From Beijerinckiaceae bacterium (GTDB taxonomy: Bacteria; Pseudomonadota; Alphaproteobacteria; Rhizobiales; Beijerinckiaceae): DNA of 64,000 nt. The translations under genes and the position numbers were made by a program. Each line of letters begins with the position of its first letter. The first letter of the stretch is position 1. The notes beneath the pieces are model-generated. The model made no database searches and was not told the DNA's origin. It saw nothing but the letters and a program-made list of their open reading frames with translations. The stretch covers positions 177,287-241,286 of the forward strand of contig CANGFT010000001.1 in assembly GCA_947453205.1 (NCBI GenBank), written 5' to 3'. Below, piece by piece: positions 1 to 9,720 of this stretch.

Positions 1-1
1 C

Positions 2-214
2 CTCAAGCGCGTGGCCCATTTCCCCGATCTCGACATCGTGCGCCGGAGCCGCCTGAAGAAATCAACCCTCTTCGAAATGGAGCCTTCGCCAGAGCTTGAG
101 GCCATCCAGAACGAATATCTGCGCCTTGCGGATCAGCTCTGGACCGGGTTCGAGCCGCTTGAAGCCGCGCCCATGAAGGATCGTGATCTCTTCGAATTTC
201 TGGGCTTCGACTGA
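2..214 (+). CDS. bchL: Protochlorophyllide reductase iron protein BchL, C-terminal part
   Basis: This is the last 70 residues of the L subunit of the dark-operative (light-independent) protochlorophyllide reductase BchL-BchN-BchB. The L subunit is an ATP-dependent [4Fe-4S] protein that feeds electrons to the NB subunits in bacteriochlorophyll synthesis. The rest of the gene lies before the window, so the nucleotide- and cluster-binding motifs cannot be seen. Identification rests on the characteristic tail ([10 protein letters not shown] and the terminal [12 protein letters not shown]) and on the position directly before bchM. The stop codon overlaps the bchM start as ATGA, which indicates translational coupling. 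Confidence 0.9.
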   Translation, partial: LKRVAHFPDLDIVRRSRLKKSTLFEMEPSPELEAIQNEYLRLADQLWTGFEPLEAAPMKDRDLFEFLGFD

Positions 215-915
215 TGACCACCGCCACACGCGACACCCGCCGCAGCGAGCTGGAGCACTACTTCGACCGCACCGCCGTCGAAGCCTGGAAGCGGCTGACC
301 TCGGAAGCGCCCGTGGGCCGCATCCGCGCCCAGGTGCGCGCGGGCCGCGACACGATGCGCGACACGCTGCTCTCGTGGCTGCCGCAGGACATGCGGGGCA
401 TGCGCCTTCTGGATGCGGGCTGCGGCACCGGCGCGCTGGCGGTGGAGGCTGCGCGGCGCGGCGCCGATGTGCTGGCCATCGACATCTCGCAATCGCTGGT
501 GGACATGGCGCGCGAGCGGGCGCCGAAGGATCTGGGCGCAGGCAGCATCACCTTCGCCGTCGGCGATATGCTCGACGCCTCGCTGGGAACCTTCGACCAT
601 GTGGTCGCCATGGATTCGCTGATCCATTATGTGGGCGAGGACATCGCGCAGACCCTTTCGGGACTGGCGCAGCGCACGCGTGGCTCCATGGTCTTCACCG
701 TGGCGCCCCGCACGCCTGCCTTGATGCTGCTATGGGTCGTGGGCCGGGCCTTCCCGCGCAGCGACCGGGCGCCGGCCATCGAGCCCATCGCCCAGGACTC
801 CCTTGAGCGTGAAATGCGCAAGCTGCCGACGCTGGACGGCTGGAGCATCCATCGCAGCCACAGGGTGTCCCGCAGTTTCTACATCTCAGAAGCGCTGGAG
901 GTGAAGCGGTCATGA
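214..915 (+). CDS. bchM: Magnesium-protoporphyrin IX O-methyltransferase BchM
   Basis: The 233-residue SAM-dependent methyltransferase esterifies the ring-C propionate of Mg-protoporphyrin IX and so supplies the substrate of the cyclase AcsF encoded downstream. The Rossmann SAM motif I (LLDAGCGTGA, residues 65-74) is intact, followed by the acidic end of strand 2 (VLAID). Length and the C-terminal HRVSRSFYISEALEV tail fit the BchM/ChlM family. The start is an ATG overlapping the bchL stop, and the stop overlaps the lhaA start as ATGA. The gene sits in the canonical bchL-bchM-lhaA-puhA order, which supports the call. Confidence 0.96.
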   Translation: MTTATRDTRRSELEHYFDRTAVEAWKRLTSEAPVGRIRAQVRAGRDTMRDTLLSWLPQDMRGMRLLDAGCGTGALAVEAARRGADVLAIDISQSLVDMARERAPKDLGAGSITFAVGDMLDASLGTFDHVVAMDSLIHYVGEDIAQTLSGLAQRTRGSMVFTVAPRTPALMLLWVVGRAFPRSDRAPAIEPIAQDSLEREMRKLPTLDGWSIHRSHRVSRSFYISEALEVKRS

Positions 916-2363
916 ATCGCGCCAGCGCAGCCATGATCCGGGGACTGATGCGTTTCGGTCCCGGCCTTCTGCCCTTCGCGGACGCCGCGACGGCGGAATT
1001 GCCCATGGGTCGGCTGCTGCGCCTGTCGCTGTTTCAGATGACCGTGGGCATGGCTGCCGTTCTGCTGATCGGCACGCTGAACCGGGTGATGATCGTCGAG
1101 CTCAACGTGCCCTCGTGGATCGTGGCGATCATGCTGTCGCTGCCCCTGCTTTTTGCCCCCTTCCGCGCGCTGGTGGGCTTCCGCTCGGATAACCATCGGT
1201 CCTTCCTTGGCTGGCGCCGCGTGCCCTACATCTGGCTTGGCACCATGCTGCAATTTGGCGGCCTCGCCATCATGCCCTTCGCCCTGCTGATCCTGTCCGG
1301 CGACACCACCGGGCCGCTCTTTGTGGGCCATGTGGCGGCGGCCCTCGCCTTTCTGCTCGTCGGAGCGGGATTGCATACGGTGCAGACGGTGGGCCTCGCC
1401 CTCGCCACCGACCTTGCGCCAGAACATGCGCGCCCGCGCGTCGTCGCACTGCTGTGCGCCATGCTGCTGCTGGGCATGGCCGTGAGCGCGCTTGTGTTTG
1501 GCCTCGCGCTCTCCAGCTTCACCCAGATCCGCCTCATTCAGGTGGTGCAGGGCTCTGCGGTCGTGACCATCGTGCTCAACGGGATCGCCCTGTGGAAGCA
1601 GGAGCCCCGGTCCGCCCTGATCGCGCCCGGCGGCGCCAGCGCGCCTTTTAGAAACGCATGGGCGTCGTTCGCGAAGGTCGGCCGCACGCGTCGGCGCCTC
1701 TTCGCGACGGGCCTTGGAACGGCGGCTTTCAGCATGCAGGACATTCTGCTTGAGCCCTATGGCGGCAAGATCCTGCATCTGCCCGTCGCTGCGACCACCG
1801 CCATGACGGCGATGCTGGCGGTCGGCGGGGGCATAGGCCTCGTCTTGGCCGCACGCTGGCTCACCAGGGGCGCTGACGCCCACCGGGTCGCCGCAATCGG
1901 AGCTGTGATCGGCGTCATCGCCTTCGCGGCCGTGATCCTGTCCGCCCCCATGGAGGCGGCGGCTCTCTTCGCGCTCGGCGTCACCTTGATCGGCCTTGGC
2001 GCCGGCATGTTCGCCCATGGAACTTTGACCGCCACCATGAGCCTCGCCCAGCCTCAGGACAGGGGTCTGGCGCTGGGCGCATGGGGGGCCGCGCAGGCGA
2101 CCGCCGCAGGCGTGGCGATCGGCCTCAGCGGCGCGATCAACGATCTGAGCGCCGCCATCGCCGCGTCCGGCGCGCTGGGCGAGGCGCTGGTCAGCCCCGC
2201 AACCGGTTATGCAATCGTCTACGCCATCGAGATTGTTCTCTTGCTGGCGACCGTGGTGGCCATCGGTCCGCTCGTCCGCTCGCCTCGTGCGACGCAGGAT
2301 GGACTGACCGACAGCTTCAATCTTCTTTCCTCCAACGGATTATCATCGGGAGGCGTCAGGTGA
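912..2363 (+). CDS. lhaA: LhaA, light-harvesting 1 assembly protein (BCD/PucC family)
   Basis: This polytopic inner-membrane protein (483 residues, about 12 hydrophobic segments) belongs to the bacteriochlorophyll-delivery branch of the major facilitator superfamily. Family features seen are the N-terminal PFADAATAELPMGRLLRLSLFQ block, the GTLNRVMIVEL segment, and FRALVGFRSDNH near residue 90. Members assist assembly of LH1 or LH2, possibly by handling bacteriochlorophyll. The position between bchM and puhA is that of lhaA (orf F1696) in other purple bacteria, and this separates it from its paralogue pucC at 10402. It overlaps both neighbours by a few bases. Confidence 0.93.
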   Translation: MNRASAAMIRGLMRFGPGLLPFADAATAELPMGRLLRLSLFQMTVGMAAVLLIGTLNRVMIVELNVPSWIVAIMLSLPLLFAPFRALVGFRSDNHRSFLGWRRVPYIWLGTMLQFGGLAIMPFALLILSGDTTGPLFVGHVAAALAFLLVGAGLHTVQTVGLALATDLAPEHARPRVVALLCAMLLLGMAVSALVFGLALSSFTQIRLIQVVQGSAVVTIVLNGIALWKQEPRSALIAPGGASAPFRNAWASFAKVGRTRRRLFATGLGTAAFSMQDILLEPYGGKILHLPVAATTAMTAMLAVGGGIGLVLAARWLTRGADAHRVAAIGAVIGVIAFAAVILSAPMEAAALFALGVTLIGLGAGMFAHGTLTATMSLAQPQDRGLALGAWGAAQATAAGVAIGLSGAINDLSAAIAASGALGEALVSPATGYAIVYAIEIVLLLATVVAIGPLVRSPRATQDGLTDSFNLLSSNGLSSGGVR

Positions 2364-3136
2364 TGCGAGGATCTCTCACCAGTTACATAGATGTCGCGCA
2401 AATCGTGCTCTATGCGTTCTTCATGTTCTTTGCGGGGCTGATCTTTTATCTGCGCCGCGAAGATCGCCGCGAAGGCTATCCGCTTGAGAACGAAGCGGCG
2501 GGCCGCCAGAAGGCGCGCGGCTTTCTGCTGATCGCAGCGCCCAAGCGGTTTCGGCTTCACACAGGCGAGGTTGTGGAGGCCCCCAACTTCGCTGTCGACC
2601 CGCGCCAGTTGAAGGCGGAGAAGGTCGAGCCCTGGCCCGGCGCTCCGCTGCAGCCGGTGGGCGATCCCATGCTGGCCGAGATTGGGCCGGGCGCCTATGC
2701 CCTGCGCGCCGACACGCCTGAGAAAACCCATGATGGCCGCGACCTGATCGTTCCCATGCGGGTGGCGACGAATTACGCAGTCGCCAGGGAGAATGGCGAT
2801 CCCAGGGGCATGCGCGTCTATGGCGCCGACCGGGTGGTCGGCGGCGTGGTCACCGATCTCTGGGTGGACCGCGGCGAGGCCACCTTGCGCTATTACGAGG
2901 TCGAGACGGGCGACGAAAACGCGTCTCACCGCGTCTTGCTGCCGGTGAATTTCTGCAAGGTGAACTTCACGGGCAAATCCATCGCCGTGCAGGCGCTGTT
3001 GGGGCGCCAGTTCGCCAATGTGCCGACGACACGCAGTCCCGATCAGGTGACCAAGCTCGAAGAAGAGAAGATCACCGCCTATTACGGCGCTGGCACCCTC
3101 TACGCCACGCCCGAGCGCGCGGAGCCGCTGATATGA
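2363..3136 (+). CDS. puhA: Photosynthetic reaction centre H subunit PuhA
   Basis: The 257-residue H subunit caps the cytoplasmic face of the reaction centre and shapes proton delivery to the secondary quinone. A short N-terminus with the conserved SYIDVAQ precedes the single membrane helix (about residues 12-30), then the DRREGYPLE segment and a PRC-barrel domain ending near residue 250. The start was placed at the ATG overlapping the lhaA stop (TGATG), because the upstream in-frame sequence is lhaA shadow and because MRGSLTSYID matches the family N-terminus. The 3' end overlaps puhB by ATGA. Confidence 0.96.
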   Translation: MRGSLTSYIDVAQIVLYAFFMFFAGLIFYLRREDRREGYPLENEAAGRQKARGFLLIAAPKRFRLHTGEVVEAPNFAVDPRQLKAEKVEPWPGAPLQPVGDPMLAEIGPGAYALRADTPEKTHDGRDLIVPMRVATNYAVARENGDPRGMRVYGADRVVGGVVTDLWVDRGEATLRYYEVETGDENASHRVLLPVNFCKVNFTGKSIAVQALLGRQFANVPTTRSPDQVTKLEEEKITAYYGAGTLYATPERAEPLI

Positions 3137-3795
3137 AGATCGTCGATCTCGACAAGCTTTTGCCTGCGGACATTCCAGAGGGCGAACGCGTCCTCTGGCA
3201 TGGGCGGCCCGAGTGGGTCAGCCTTGCGCGCAACGCCTATCGCGTCGATCTCGTCGCTGCTTATTTCGCCGCCCTCGCGCTCTGGAACGCCGCGACCGAA
3301 GGCGCTGACGCAGGTTCGGCGGCGGCGCTGATCGCTGTCGCCAAGACCCTTGTGCTGGCAGTGGCGGGCCTTGGCCTTCTGTGCCTGCTCGCCTGGTTGT
3401 CGGCCCGCACCACGCTCTATGTCATCACCTCGCGCCGCATCGTGATGAAGGTCGGCGTCGCCTTGCCCATCTTCTTCAACATTCCGTTCTCGCAGATCGC
3501 TTCGGCCGCCCTGCGGACGTTCAAAGACGGCGCGGGCGAAATTCCCCTGACATTGGCGGCGGGACGTCGCATCGCCTATCTGCATTTGTGGCCACATGCC
3601 CGGCCCCTCCACTTCGCCAATCCCCAGCCCGCGCTGCGCTCCATTCCGCAGGCGGATGCGGTGGCTGCGACCCTGCGCGACGCCATGATTGCGGAGGCCC
3701 AGACAAGGCTCGGCCTGACCGGCGCATCCCAGCAAACGACGACGGCGGTGGAGACGCGTGACGCGCGGTTCCCCTCCAGCGCCGTAACGGCCTGA
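3133..3795 (+). CDS. puhB: Photosynthetic complex assembly protein PuhB
   Basis: The 220-residue membrane protein is needed for reaction-centre assembly in Rhodobacter-type bacteria. The N-terminus (LPADIPEGERVLWHGRPEW) is typical. Two hydrophobic segments follow (about residues 35-55 and 72-95), then a PH-like, bPH2-type domain with LYVITSRRIVMKVG. The gene overlaps puhA by four bases and is followed after 16 bases by puhC, as in other photosynthesis gene clusters. The last 25 residues are rich in Thr and Ser and show no motif. The function is inferred from the family and the position. Confidence 0.94.
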   Translation: MKIVDLDKLLPADIPEGERVLWHGRPEWVSLARNAYRVDLVAAYFAALALWNAATEGADAGSAAALIAVAKTLVLAVAGLGLLCLLAWLSARTTLYVITSRRIVMKVGVALPIFFNIPFSQIASAALRTFKDGAGEIPLTLAAGRRIAYLHLWPHARPLHFANPQPALRSIPQADAVAATLRDAMIAEAQTRLGLTGASQQTTTAVETRDARFPSSAVTA

Positions 3796-3811
3796 AAGGG
3801 GATAGCGAGCC

Positions 3812-4285
3812 ATGAGCCAAGCGTCAGCCGCAACAAAGGTCCATCAGACGCAGACCCCGCGTGGCCTGCTGCTGGCCGCTTCCGCGCTCGTGATGTTTTC
3901 GATCACGGCGACAGGCGTCGGGCGCTGGAGCGATCTGGGCGCGGTGCATATGCCAGCCTCAACTGCTGTCGAGACCCTCTTGTTGCGCTTCGAGGATCTC
4001 AAGGACGGCGGCGTGGCTGTGCGTGACGCGCGGGATCAAAGCACCATCTACAAGGTGGAGCCGCAGACCAATGGCTTCATCCGCGCCACCCTGCGCGGCC
4101 TCGCCCGCGAGCGCATGCGTGCGGGCGTCGGCCCCGAGACGCCTTTCGCGCTCACCCGCTGGAGCAACGGCTCGATCTCCCTGCATGACGAGACCTCCGG
4201 CAGGCGCATCGACCTCGACGCCTTCGGCCCGACCAATGCGCAAGCCTTCGCCCAATTCTTCACATCACAGGAGCCGATGAAATGA
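3812..4285 (+). CDS. puhC: Photosynthetic complex assembly protein PuhC
   Basis: This 157-residue protein has one N-terminal membrane anchor (about residues 19-36, GLLLAASALVMFSITATG) and an extracytoplasmic domain. PuhC homologues support LH1 and reaction-centre reorganisation and the accumulation of core complexes. The segment around LRFEDLKDGGVAVRDA and the C-terminal FGPTNAQAFAQFF are family features. A purine-rich GAAAGGGGATAG lies about eight bases before the ATG. The stop codon overlaps the next gene as ATGA, which keeps it in the puhABC-orf-acsF transcription unit. Confidence 0.92.
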   Translation: MSQASAATKVHQTQTPRGLLLAASALVMFSITATGVGRWSDLGAVHMPASTAVETLLLRFEDLKDGGVAVRDARDQSTIYKVEPQTNGFIRATLRGLARERMRAGVGPETPFALTRWSNGSISLHDETSGRRIDLDAFGPTNAQAFAQFFTSQEPMK

Positions 4286-4587
4286 ACATGCTCGGGCTCA
4301 TCAGGCGGCAGGAATTTGAGGTTCCATGCACGCTCACCATCGAACATTCCGCCGACAGCCTTCACGCCCATGTCGACATTGACGCCGATCTCGACATTCG
4401 GCCGGGCGATGAAGTTCTTGTCCATGACGCCCCGACCGACATCGTCTTTGGCGAGCGTCTGGTGGTGACGCGCATGGCCACGGTCATCCGCGCCAGCGCC
4501 ATCGAGCGGCTCTGGACGAAATTCGCCGGTCATTTCGAGATGACCGAACTCTATGAAGTCAGCTTCACCGAGAGGAGGATCCTGTGA
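4282..4587 (+). CDS. Conserved photosynthesis-cluster protein of unknown function
   Basis: This is a 101-residue soluble, acidic protein without a signal peptide or membrane segment. It contains [19 protein letters not shown] followed by a [10 protein letters not shown] segment that reads like a small beta-barrel. Small genes of this kind are common between puhC and acsF in phototrophic alpha- and betaproteobacteria, but I know of no assigned biochemical role. It overlaps puhC (ATGA) and acsF (GTGA), so its product is probably made in step with theirs. An assembly or cyclase-accessory role is only a guess from position. Confidence 0.85.
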   Translation: MNMLGLIRRQEFEVPCTLTIEHSADSLHAHVDIDADLDIRPGDEVLVHDAPTDIVFGERLVVTRMATVIRASAIERLWTKFAGHFEMTELYEVSFTERRIL

Positions 4588-5648
4588 ACGCTCCCCTACG
4601 CCACGGCATTTCCGCCGACTCCACACGGGTCGCCCAGGAAAACACGATGTTGAGCCCGCGGTTCTACACGACCGATTTCGAGGAGCTCGATCGGACGGAC
4701 GTCAGCGCGGTGCGCGCGCAATGGGACGAGCTGATCGCGGAGCTGAAGTCGGATCCCAACAAGCGCCATTTTGTGCGCAACGAGGAGTTCGACGCGGATT
4801 TCTCAAACCTGCCGCCCGAACTCGACAAGGAGTTCCGCGACTTCCTCATCAGCTCGATCACCGCTGAGTTTTCGGGCTGCGTGCTCTATGCGGAGATGCG
4901 CAAGCGCGCGAAGAATCCCGATATGCGTGATCTCTTCGGGCTTATGAGCCGCGATGAGGCGCGCCATGCCGGCTTCATCAACGACACGCTGAAGGATTTT
5001 GGCATCGGCATTGATCTGGGCTTTCTGACCAAGGCGAAGAAATACACCTTCTTCAAGCCCAAGTTCATCTTCTACGCCACCTATCTGTCGGAGAAGATCG
5101 GCTATGCCCGCTACATCATGATCTATCGTCACCTCGAGCGTCATCCCGACCGGCGCTTTCACCCGATCTTCAAGTGGTTCGAAAAATGGTGCAATGACGA
5201 GTTCCGCCACGGCGAGGCCTTTGCGCTGCTGATGCGCGCCAACCCGAAGCTGACCTCTGGCGTCAATGTCTACTGGATCAAGTTCTTCCTGCTGGCGGTC
5301 TACGCCACCATGTATGTGCGCGATCATTTCCGTCCGGCCTTCCACAAGGCCATCGGCGTGGACCCCTCCGAATATGATTTCGATGTGTTCCGCATCTGCT
5401 CGGCGATCTCGCGCCAGACCTTCCCGCTGACGCTGGACATCGACAACCCGAAATTCAAGGAGGGGCTGGACCGCCTGGTGCGCATCGCCGATGCGACGGC
5501 TGCGGCCAAGGAGCAGGGCGGTCTGATCGGCGGCGTGAAGAAGCTGCTGTGCAATGCGGATGCAGCAATCACTTTCGCGCGGCTCTATTTCCTGCCCAGC
5601 CAGCCCAACGAAATGCCAGCCGACATTCGCATGGCGCCGGTCTGGTAA
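4584..5648 (+). CDS. acsF: Aerobic Mg-protoporphyrin IX monomethyl ester cyclase AcsF
   Basis: The 354-residue diiron oxygenase forms the isocyclic ring E of bacteriochlorophyll using O2. Two ferritin-like E-x-x-H motifs are visible: DEARHAGF near residue 126 and [10 protein letters not shown] near residue 210. Both carry the expected iron ligands. The start is a GTG overlapping the previous stop, with GAGAGGAGG just upstream. An internal ATG ([11 protein letters not shown], residue 22) is a possible alternative start. Presence of AcsF means the organism can make bacteriochlorophyll in air. Whether an oxygen-independent BchE also exists cannot be told from this window. Confidence 0.96.
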   Translation: MNAPLRHGISADSTRVAQENTMLSPRFYTTDFEELDRTDVSAVRAQWDELIAELKSDPNKRHFVRNEEFDADFSNLPPELDKEFRDFLISSITAEFSGCVLYAEMRKRAKNPDMRDLFGLMSRDEARHAGFINDTLKDFGIGIDLGFLTKAKKYTFFKPKFIFYATYLSEKIGYARYIMIYRHLERHPDRRFHPIFKWFEKWCNDEFRHGEAFALLMRANPKLTSGVNVYWIKFFLLAVYATMYVRDHFRPAFHKAIGVDPSEYDFDVFRICSAISRQTFPLTLDIDNPKFKEGLDRLVRIADATAAAKEQGGLIGGVKKLLCNADAAITFARLYFLPSQPNEMPADIRMAPVW

Positions 5649-5658
5649 GGAGCAAACC

Positions 5659-6807
5659 ATGGCGACCTATGGATTGCCGATCCTCTTCACGCTCGTCTTG
5701 TGGTGGGTCAGCACGGTTGTGATTCTCTATCTCGATGGCCTGCATCGGCGCACCTTCGCTTGGTCGCTGACGGGGGCCACCGTGCTCATGGGGATCGCGC
5801 TCTGGGGGGTCTGGGCCACCCGGGGCGACACAAGCGTGAACGGCGTCTATTGGGCCTTCGCCAGCGGACTCACCGCCTGGGGCTGGCAGGTCACGACCTT
5901 CTACATGGGCGCGATCACCGGCCCGCGAAAAAGCCCCTGCGATCCCGATTGCAAGGGCTTTGCCCGGTTCATCGAGGCGGCGCGCACCTGCGCCCATCAT
6001 GAAATTGCGATCATCGTCATGGCCGCAGCGATCATGTGGCTGACGCTGGGCCAGGCCAATCAGTTCGGCTTCTGGACCTTCATCGTCCTGTGGTGGATGC
6101 ACACCAGCGCGAAGCTCAACGTCTTCTTCGGCGTCCCCAATCTTGGCGCTGAGCTGATGCCCCATCACATGCGCTATCTCGTCAGCTTCATGGCGCGTCG
6201 TCCCATGAATCTGTTTTTCCCGCTGTCGGTGACGGCGTCCACGATCTGCGCCGTGCATCTCACGGGCAAGGCCATGGCGCCGGGCGCCACTTCCTTCGAG
6301 GCGACGGGCTTCGCCATGTTGGCGACGCTCATGGTTCTGGCGATCCTGGAACATTGGTTTCTGGTGACGCCGATTGACACGAACGCGCTGTGGAAATGGG
6401 GCGTCAAGGCCGAGCGCGAGGATGCCGCGCTTTCGCCGACAGTGCTTCAAACGCAACATGCGCGCGAGGAGCAGGATGTCGGCGACAGCGATTATCCCAG
6501 GCCCATCTCCGGCGACAGCGCTGTGATGGACACCTGGAGCACCGCGCCTCCCACCATTTGCGACGACGCTGTTTTGACGCGGCTGCTTGACGCGATCCGC
6601 GCCGGCGCCTTTGGCGACATCAAAAGCGTGAAAGGCGTCGTCAAGACGCGGGCCGACTGGCTGCAGTTCGACGTCGACAAGCAGCAGGCGCGAATCGCCC
6701 CCTTTGCGCCCAGGCAGAAGATCGACCCGCTGGTGATCGCGCTGGGGCGGCGCATGGACAGGGTGCGGCTGCAAGCTGCTTTCGACGCCTGCGCGGCGGC
6801 GGGGTAG
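5659..6807 (+). CDS. puhE: Photosynthetic complex assembly protein PuhE (DUF3623)
   Basis: This 382-residue integral membrane protein has about seven hydrophobic segments in the first 240 residues and a soluble C-terminal tail of about 140 residues. The family motifs [19 protein letters not shown] and [17 protein letters not shown] are present. PuhE modulates pigment synthesis or core-complex assembly in Rhodobacter; the exact activity is unknown. The start was placed at the ATG ([10 protein letters not shown]) ten bases after acsF, preceded by AAGGAG, because the longer in-frame extension is acsF antiframe sequence. The stop TAG is followed immediately by the hemA leader. Confidence 0.94.
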   Translation: MATYGLPILFTLVLWWVSTVVILYLDGLHRRTFAWSLTGATVLMGIALWGVWATRGDTSVNGVYWAFASGLTAWGWQVTTFYMGAITGPRKSPCDPDCKGFARFIEAARTCAHHEIAIIVMAAAIMWLTLGQANQFGFWTFIVLWWMHTSAKLNVFFGVPNLGAELMPHHMRYLVSFMARRPMNLFFPLSVTASTICAVHLTGKAMAPGATSFEATGFAMLATLMVLAILEHWFLVTPIDTNALWKWGVKAEREDAALSPTVLQTQHAREEQDVGDSDYPRPISGDSAVMDTWSTAPPTICDDAVLTRLLDAIRAGAFGDIKSVKGVVKTRADWLQFDVDKQQARIAPFAPRQKIDPLVIALGRRMDRVRLQAAFDACAAAG

Positions 6808-6863
6808 TGGCCATGAACGACAACGACATTCAACTTGATGGATACGGCGTGCAGGAGATGGGA

Positions 6864-8201
6864 ATGGATCAGTCTTCGATGAACTATCAGGCGCATTTCG
6901 AAGGCGCCATCGCGCGGTTGAAGGCTGAGAGCCGCTATCGCGTTTTCGCCAATCTCGAGCGCGACGCATCGCGTTTCCCCACAGCGCTCTGGCGCCCTGA
7001 CGACGCGACGCTCGCGCCGCGTGAAGTGACGATCTGGTGCTCCAACGATTATCTTGGCATGGGCGGCCATCCCAAGGTGCGCGAAGCCGCCAAGCAGGCC
7101 ATCGAACGCCATGGGGTCGGGGCTGGCGGCACGCGCAATATTTCAGGCACGCACCATCCCATCGTGCAGCTTGAAGAAGAACTGGCCGATCTCCACAACA
7201 AGGAGGCCGCGCTGGTCTTCACCTCGGGTTGGATCTCCAATCTCGCGGCGCTCTCGACCATCGCGGATTTGTTGCCCGATTGCCTCATCCTCTCCGATGC
7301 GCTCAATCATAATTCGATGATCGAGGGCATCCGGCGTTCGGGCTGCGAGAAGCAGCTCTGGCGGCATAACGACGTCAGTCATCTCGAGGAGTTGCTGATC
7401 GCAGCAGGGCCCGACCGCGCCAAGCTGATCGCCTTCGAGAGCCTCTATTCGATGGATGGCGACATTGCGCCAGTCGCGGAGATCGTCGCCCTCGCGAAGA
7501 AATATAATGCGCTGACCTATGTGGACGAGGTCCACGCGGTCGGCATGTATGGCGATCGGGGGGGCGGCGTCTGCGAGCGCGAAGGTTTGATGGACTCCAT
7601 CGACATCATCGAAGGCACGCTCGCCAAGGGCTTCGGCGGCCTTGGCGGTTACATCGCCGCCAATGCGGCCATCATCGACGCCGTGCGCAGCTATGCGCCG
7701 TCCTTCATCTTCACGACCTCGCTGCCCCCCGCCGTCGTCGCGGGGGCGCGCATGGCGGTCCAGCATCTCAAGGCCTCAAGCGAGGAGCGCAAGCGCCATC
7801 AACATATGGCGGCTATGACGAAACATGCGCTCGTCGCCGCCGGTCTGCCTGTCATGCATAATTTCTCGCATATCGTGCCGCTCATGGTTGGCGATGCGGA
7901 GCTTTGCAAGGCCGCGAGCGACCTTCTGTTGAAGCGGCACGACATCTATATCCAGCCGATCAACTACCCAACCGTCGACATCGGGACGGAGCGCCTGCGC
8001 ATCACGCCGACGCCGCGTCACACCGAAGAACATGTCGGGGCCCTCGTCGAGGCGCTTGTGGATGTGTGGCAGACCCTTGGTCTGTCCTTTGTGGAGCCGA
8101 AGGTTCTGCCCTTCCGCGCCATGAAGTCCGCGCCTGCGCCAGCGCCGGTCGAGGCTGATGCGCACTGCGGCTATATGGACATCAAGAAGGCGGCGGAATG
8201 A
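6864..8201 (+). CDS. hemA: 5-aminolevulinate synthase HemA
   Basis: This PLP enzyme condenses glycine with succinyl-CoA to 5-aminolevulinate, the first step of the Shemin pathway to tetrapyrroles. The lysine that binds PLP lies in GTLAKGFGG, and the family blocks [19 protein letters not shown] and [11 protein letters not shown] are intact. The start ([12 protein letters not shown], 445 residues) was chosen for the AGGAG six bases upstream; an upstream ATG at 6813 and the ATG at 6879 are alternatives. The C-terminus extends some 30 residues beyond the core and ends MDIKKAAE. Placement inside the cluster lets precursor supply follow photosystem synthesis. Confidence 0.95.
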   Translation: MDQSSMNYQAHFEGAIARLKAESRYRVFANLERDASRFPTALWRPDDATLAPREVTIWCSNDYLGMGGHPKVREAAKQAIERHGVGAGGTRNISGTHHPIVQLEEELADLHNKEAALVFTSGWISNLAALSTIADLLPDCLILSDALNHNSMIEGIRRSGCEKQLWRHNDVSHLEELLIAAGPDRAKLIAFESLYSMDGDIAPVAEIVALAKKYNALTYVDEVHAVGMYGDRGGGVCEREGLMDSIDIIEGTLAKGFGGLGGYIAANAAIIDAVRSYAPSFIFTTSLPPAVVAGARMAVQHLKASSEERKRHQHMAAMTKHALVAAGLPVMHNFSHIVPLMVGDAELCKAASDLLLKRHDIYIQPINYPTVDIGTERLRITPTPRHTEEHVGALVEALVDVWQTLGLSFVEPKVLPFRAMKSAPAPAPVEADAHCGYMDIKKAAE

Positions 8202-8210
8202 CGCCATGAC

Positions 8211-8234
8211 TGGATCCTCTGTCAAGGGGATCCA
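8211..8234 (+). terminator. Inverted repeat after hemA
   Basis: TGGATCC and GGATCCA form a 7-bp stem around a 10-base loop between hemA and the DUF3422 gene. No run of T follows, so this may be a processing or attenuation hairpin rather than a full terminator. Confidence 0.4.
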
Positions 8235-8255
8235 CTCTTGCTGATCGTGAGGACC

Positions 8256-9560
8256 ATGACCGAGGATACGGCGACCGTTGCGCAAGACCTGACGCCCCAT
8301 CCGCTGCGCGCTGCGGTGCTGGGCGAAGTGCATGCTCGTCCGTTTCATCCGGTGGCGACTCCGCTGCGGATCCTGCATTTCGGGTTTCTCACAAACGCCG
8401 CGCAGACCGCCGCCGCCCACAAGGCGCTCGTGGACTACTGCAAGGCGAGAGGCGCCGAACCGCCCTCTGATGGCGCCAAGCATTTTCGCGTTGCGCTCGG
8501 GGGCGCAGTCCTTCGCTGGGAGAACCATGCGGAGTTCACGACTTATACCTGGGAATTGCCGGCCCATGGGCGCGGCGCCTTCGAACCGCCCTCAACGACC
8601 ATCGCAGCCGCCATGGCGGGATTGCCTCAGCCCGGGCCCCATCTGATCTCCGTCGATTTGCATTTGATGGCTGGAGATGACGCCGTCGCCCTTGATGGAA
8701 TTTTTGATTCGGCCAGCCTGACCTCGTCCCATGTCGATGGCGGAGGCGCCGTCGTGGCGACGGATTTTCGTGCGGACCCAGGTGGCTTTGTTCGGATCCT
8801 CGTGCGTGATCGCGGTCTCAGCCCATCGCGCGCCGGCGCCCTCGTGCAGAGGCTTCTGGAGATCGAGACCTATCGGCTGCTGGCGTTGTTGGGGCTGCCC
8901 GAATCGCAGCAACTCCTGCCGCGCGTGCAGTCGATTGAAGCGCATCTATCGCAAGTCGCAAATCAGATGACCCGTTCGCCCGGTCTTGAGAGCGATCATA
9001 AATTGCTTGGGGAATTGATGGGTCTTCTGGCTGAGCTGGAAGCGCAGTCCGCCTCCTGGATGTTTCGCTATGGGGCGACGCGCGCCTATGAGAAATTGGT
9101 GCAGCAACGATTGGTGGCCATCGGCGAGGAAGCGAATGATGGCTGGCCGACGATCGGGGCTTTCTTATCCCGGCGCATGATGCCGGCCATGCGCACCGCT
9201 GAAATGCTGGAGGCGCGGCAGTCCGAATTGTCCCGCAAGCTTGTGCGCGCCGCGAATCTGTTGCGCACCAGGGTCGACGTCGAAATAGAGCAGCAAAATC
9301 GGGATCTTCTGCATTCCATGAATGAGCGCACGCGCATGCAGTTGCGGCTTCAGCAAACCGTGGAAGGGCTCTCCGTCGCAGCCATCACCTATTACCTGGT
9401 GGGCCTGGCGTCCTATGTGATCAAGGGTCTTAAAGACGCGCAACTCATCACCGTCGATCCTTCTGCGGCGACCGCCGCCGTGGTTCCGGTGGCTCTTCTC
9501 GTTGTCGCATTAGTTTTGCGCCGGATTCGCGGGCGCACCCTGGAGGGGCCTTCCAACTAA
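8256..9560 (+). CDS. DUF3422 family membrane-anchored protein
   Basis: This 434-residue protein is recognised by its N-terminal HPLRAAVLGEVHARPFHPV block and the C-terminal arrangement of a helical, coiled-coil-prone region. The C-terminus ends in two membrane segments (about residues 365-385 and 405-425). The biochemical role of DUF3422 is unknown. The ATG after GTGAGGACC was taken as start; a TTG 18 bases upstream is possible. It stands between hemA and the puc promoter on the same strand, so it may be read through from the photosynthesis operon. A functional tie to phototrophy is not shown by the sequence. Confidence 0.85.
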   Translation: MTEDTATVAQDLTPHPLRAAVLGEVHARPFHPVATPLRILHFGFLTNAAQTAAAHKALVDYCKARGAEPPSDGAKHFRVALGGAVLRWENHAEFTTYTWELPAHGRGAFEPPSTTIAAAMAGLPQPGPHLISVDLHLMAGDDAVALDGIFDSASLTSSHVDGGGAVVATDFRADPGGFVRILVRDRGLSPSRAGALVQRLLEIETYRLLALLGLPESQQLLPRVQSIEAHLSQVANQMTRSPGLESDHKLLGELMGLLAELEAQSASWMFRYGATRAYEKLVQQRLVAIGEEANDGWPTIGAFLSRRMMPAMRTAEMLEARQSELSRKLVRAANLLRTRVDVEIEQQNRDLLHSMNERTRMQLRLQQTVEGLSVAAITYYLVGLASYVIKGLKDAQLITVDPSAATAAVVPVALLVVALVLRRIRGRTLEGPSN

Positions 9561-9680
9561 AGAAACGATAGGCCCTCAGCGGCTTTTTCAGCGTGCGGGC
9601 GCAGGCCTGCGCGGACGGTCTTCTGCGCCGCAAAACTGGTTAGTCGTTTTTAAAGTTATTTTTAAGTCCACGGTTAAATA

Positions 9681-9698
9681 TGTCAAAGTTTGTTGACA
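9681..9698 (+). promoter_or_regulatory. PpsR/CrtJ-type operator 1, overlapping the -35 box
   Basis: TGT, twelve bases, then ACA: an exact match to the TGT-N12-ACA palindrome bound by PpsR/CrtJ, the redox and light-responsive repressor of bch, crt and puc genes. Its right end contains TTGACA (9693-9698), the putative -35 element. Confidence 0.8.
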
Positions 9699-9720
9699 AA
9701 GTGAGTTGTGCGAATAGGAT
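9693..9720 (+). promoter_or_regulatory. Putative sigma-70 promoter of pucBA
   Basis: TTGACA (9693-9698) is separated by 16 bases from TAGGAT (9715-9720). Transcription should start near 9727. Both elements lie inside TGT-N12-ACA operators, as expected for a repressed antenna promoter. Confidence 0.65.
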
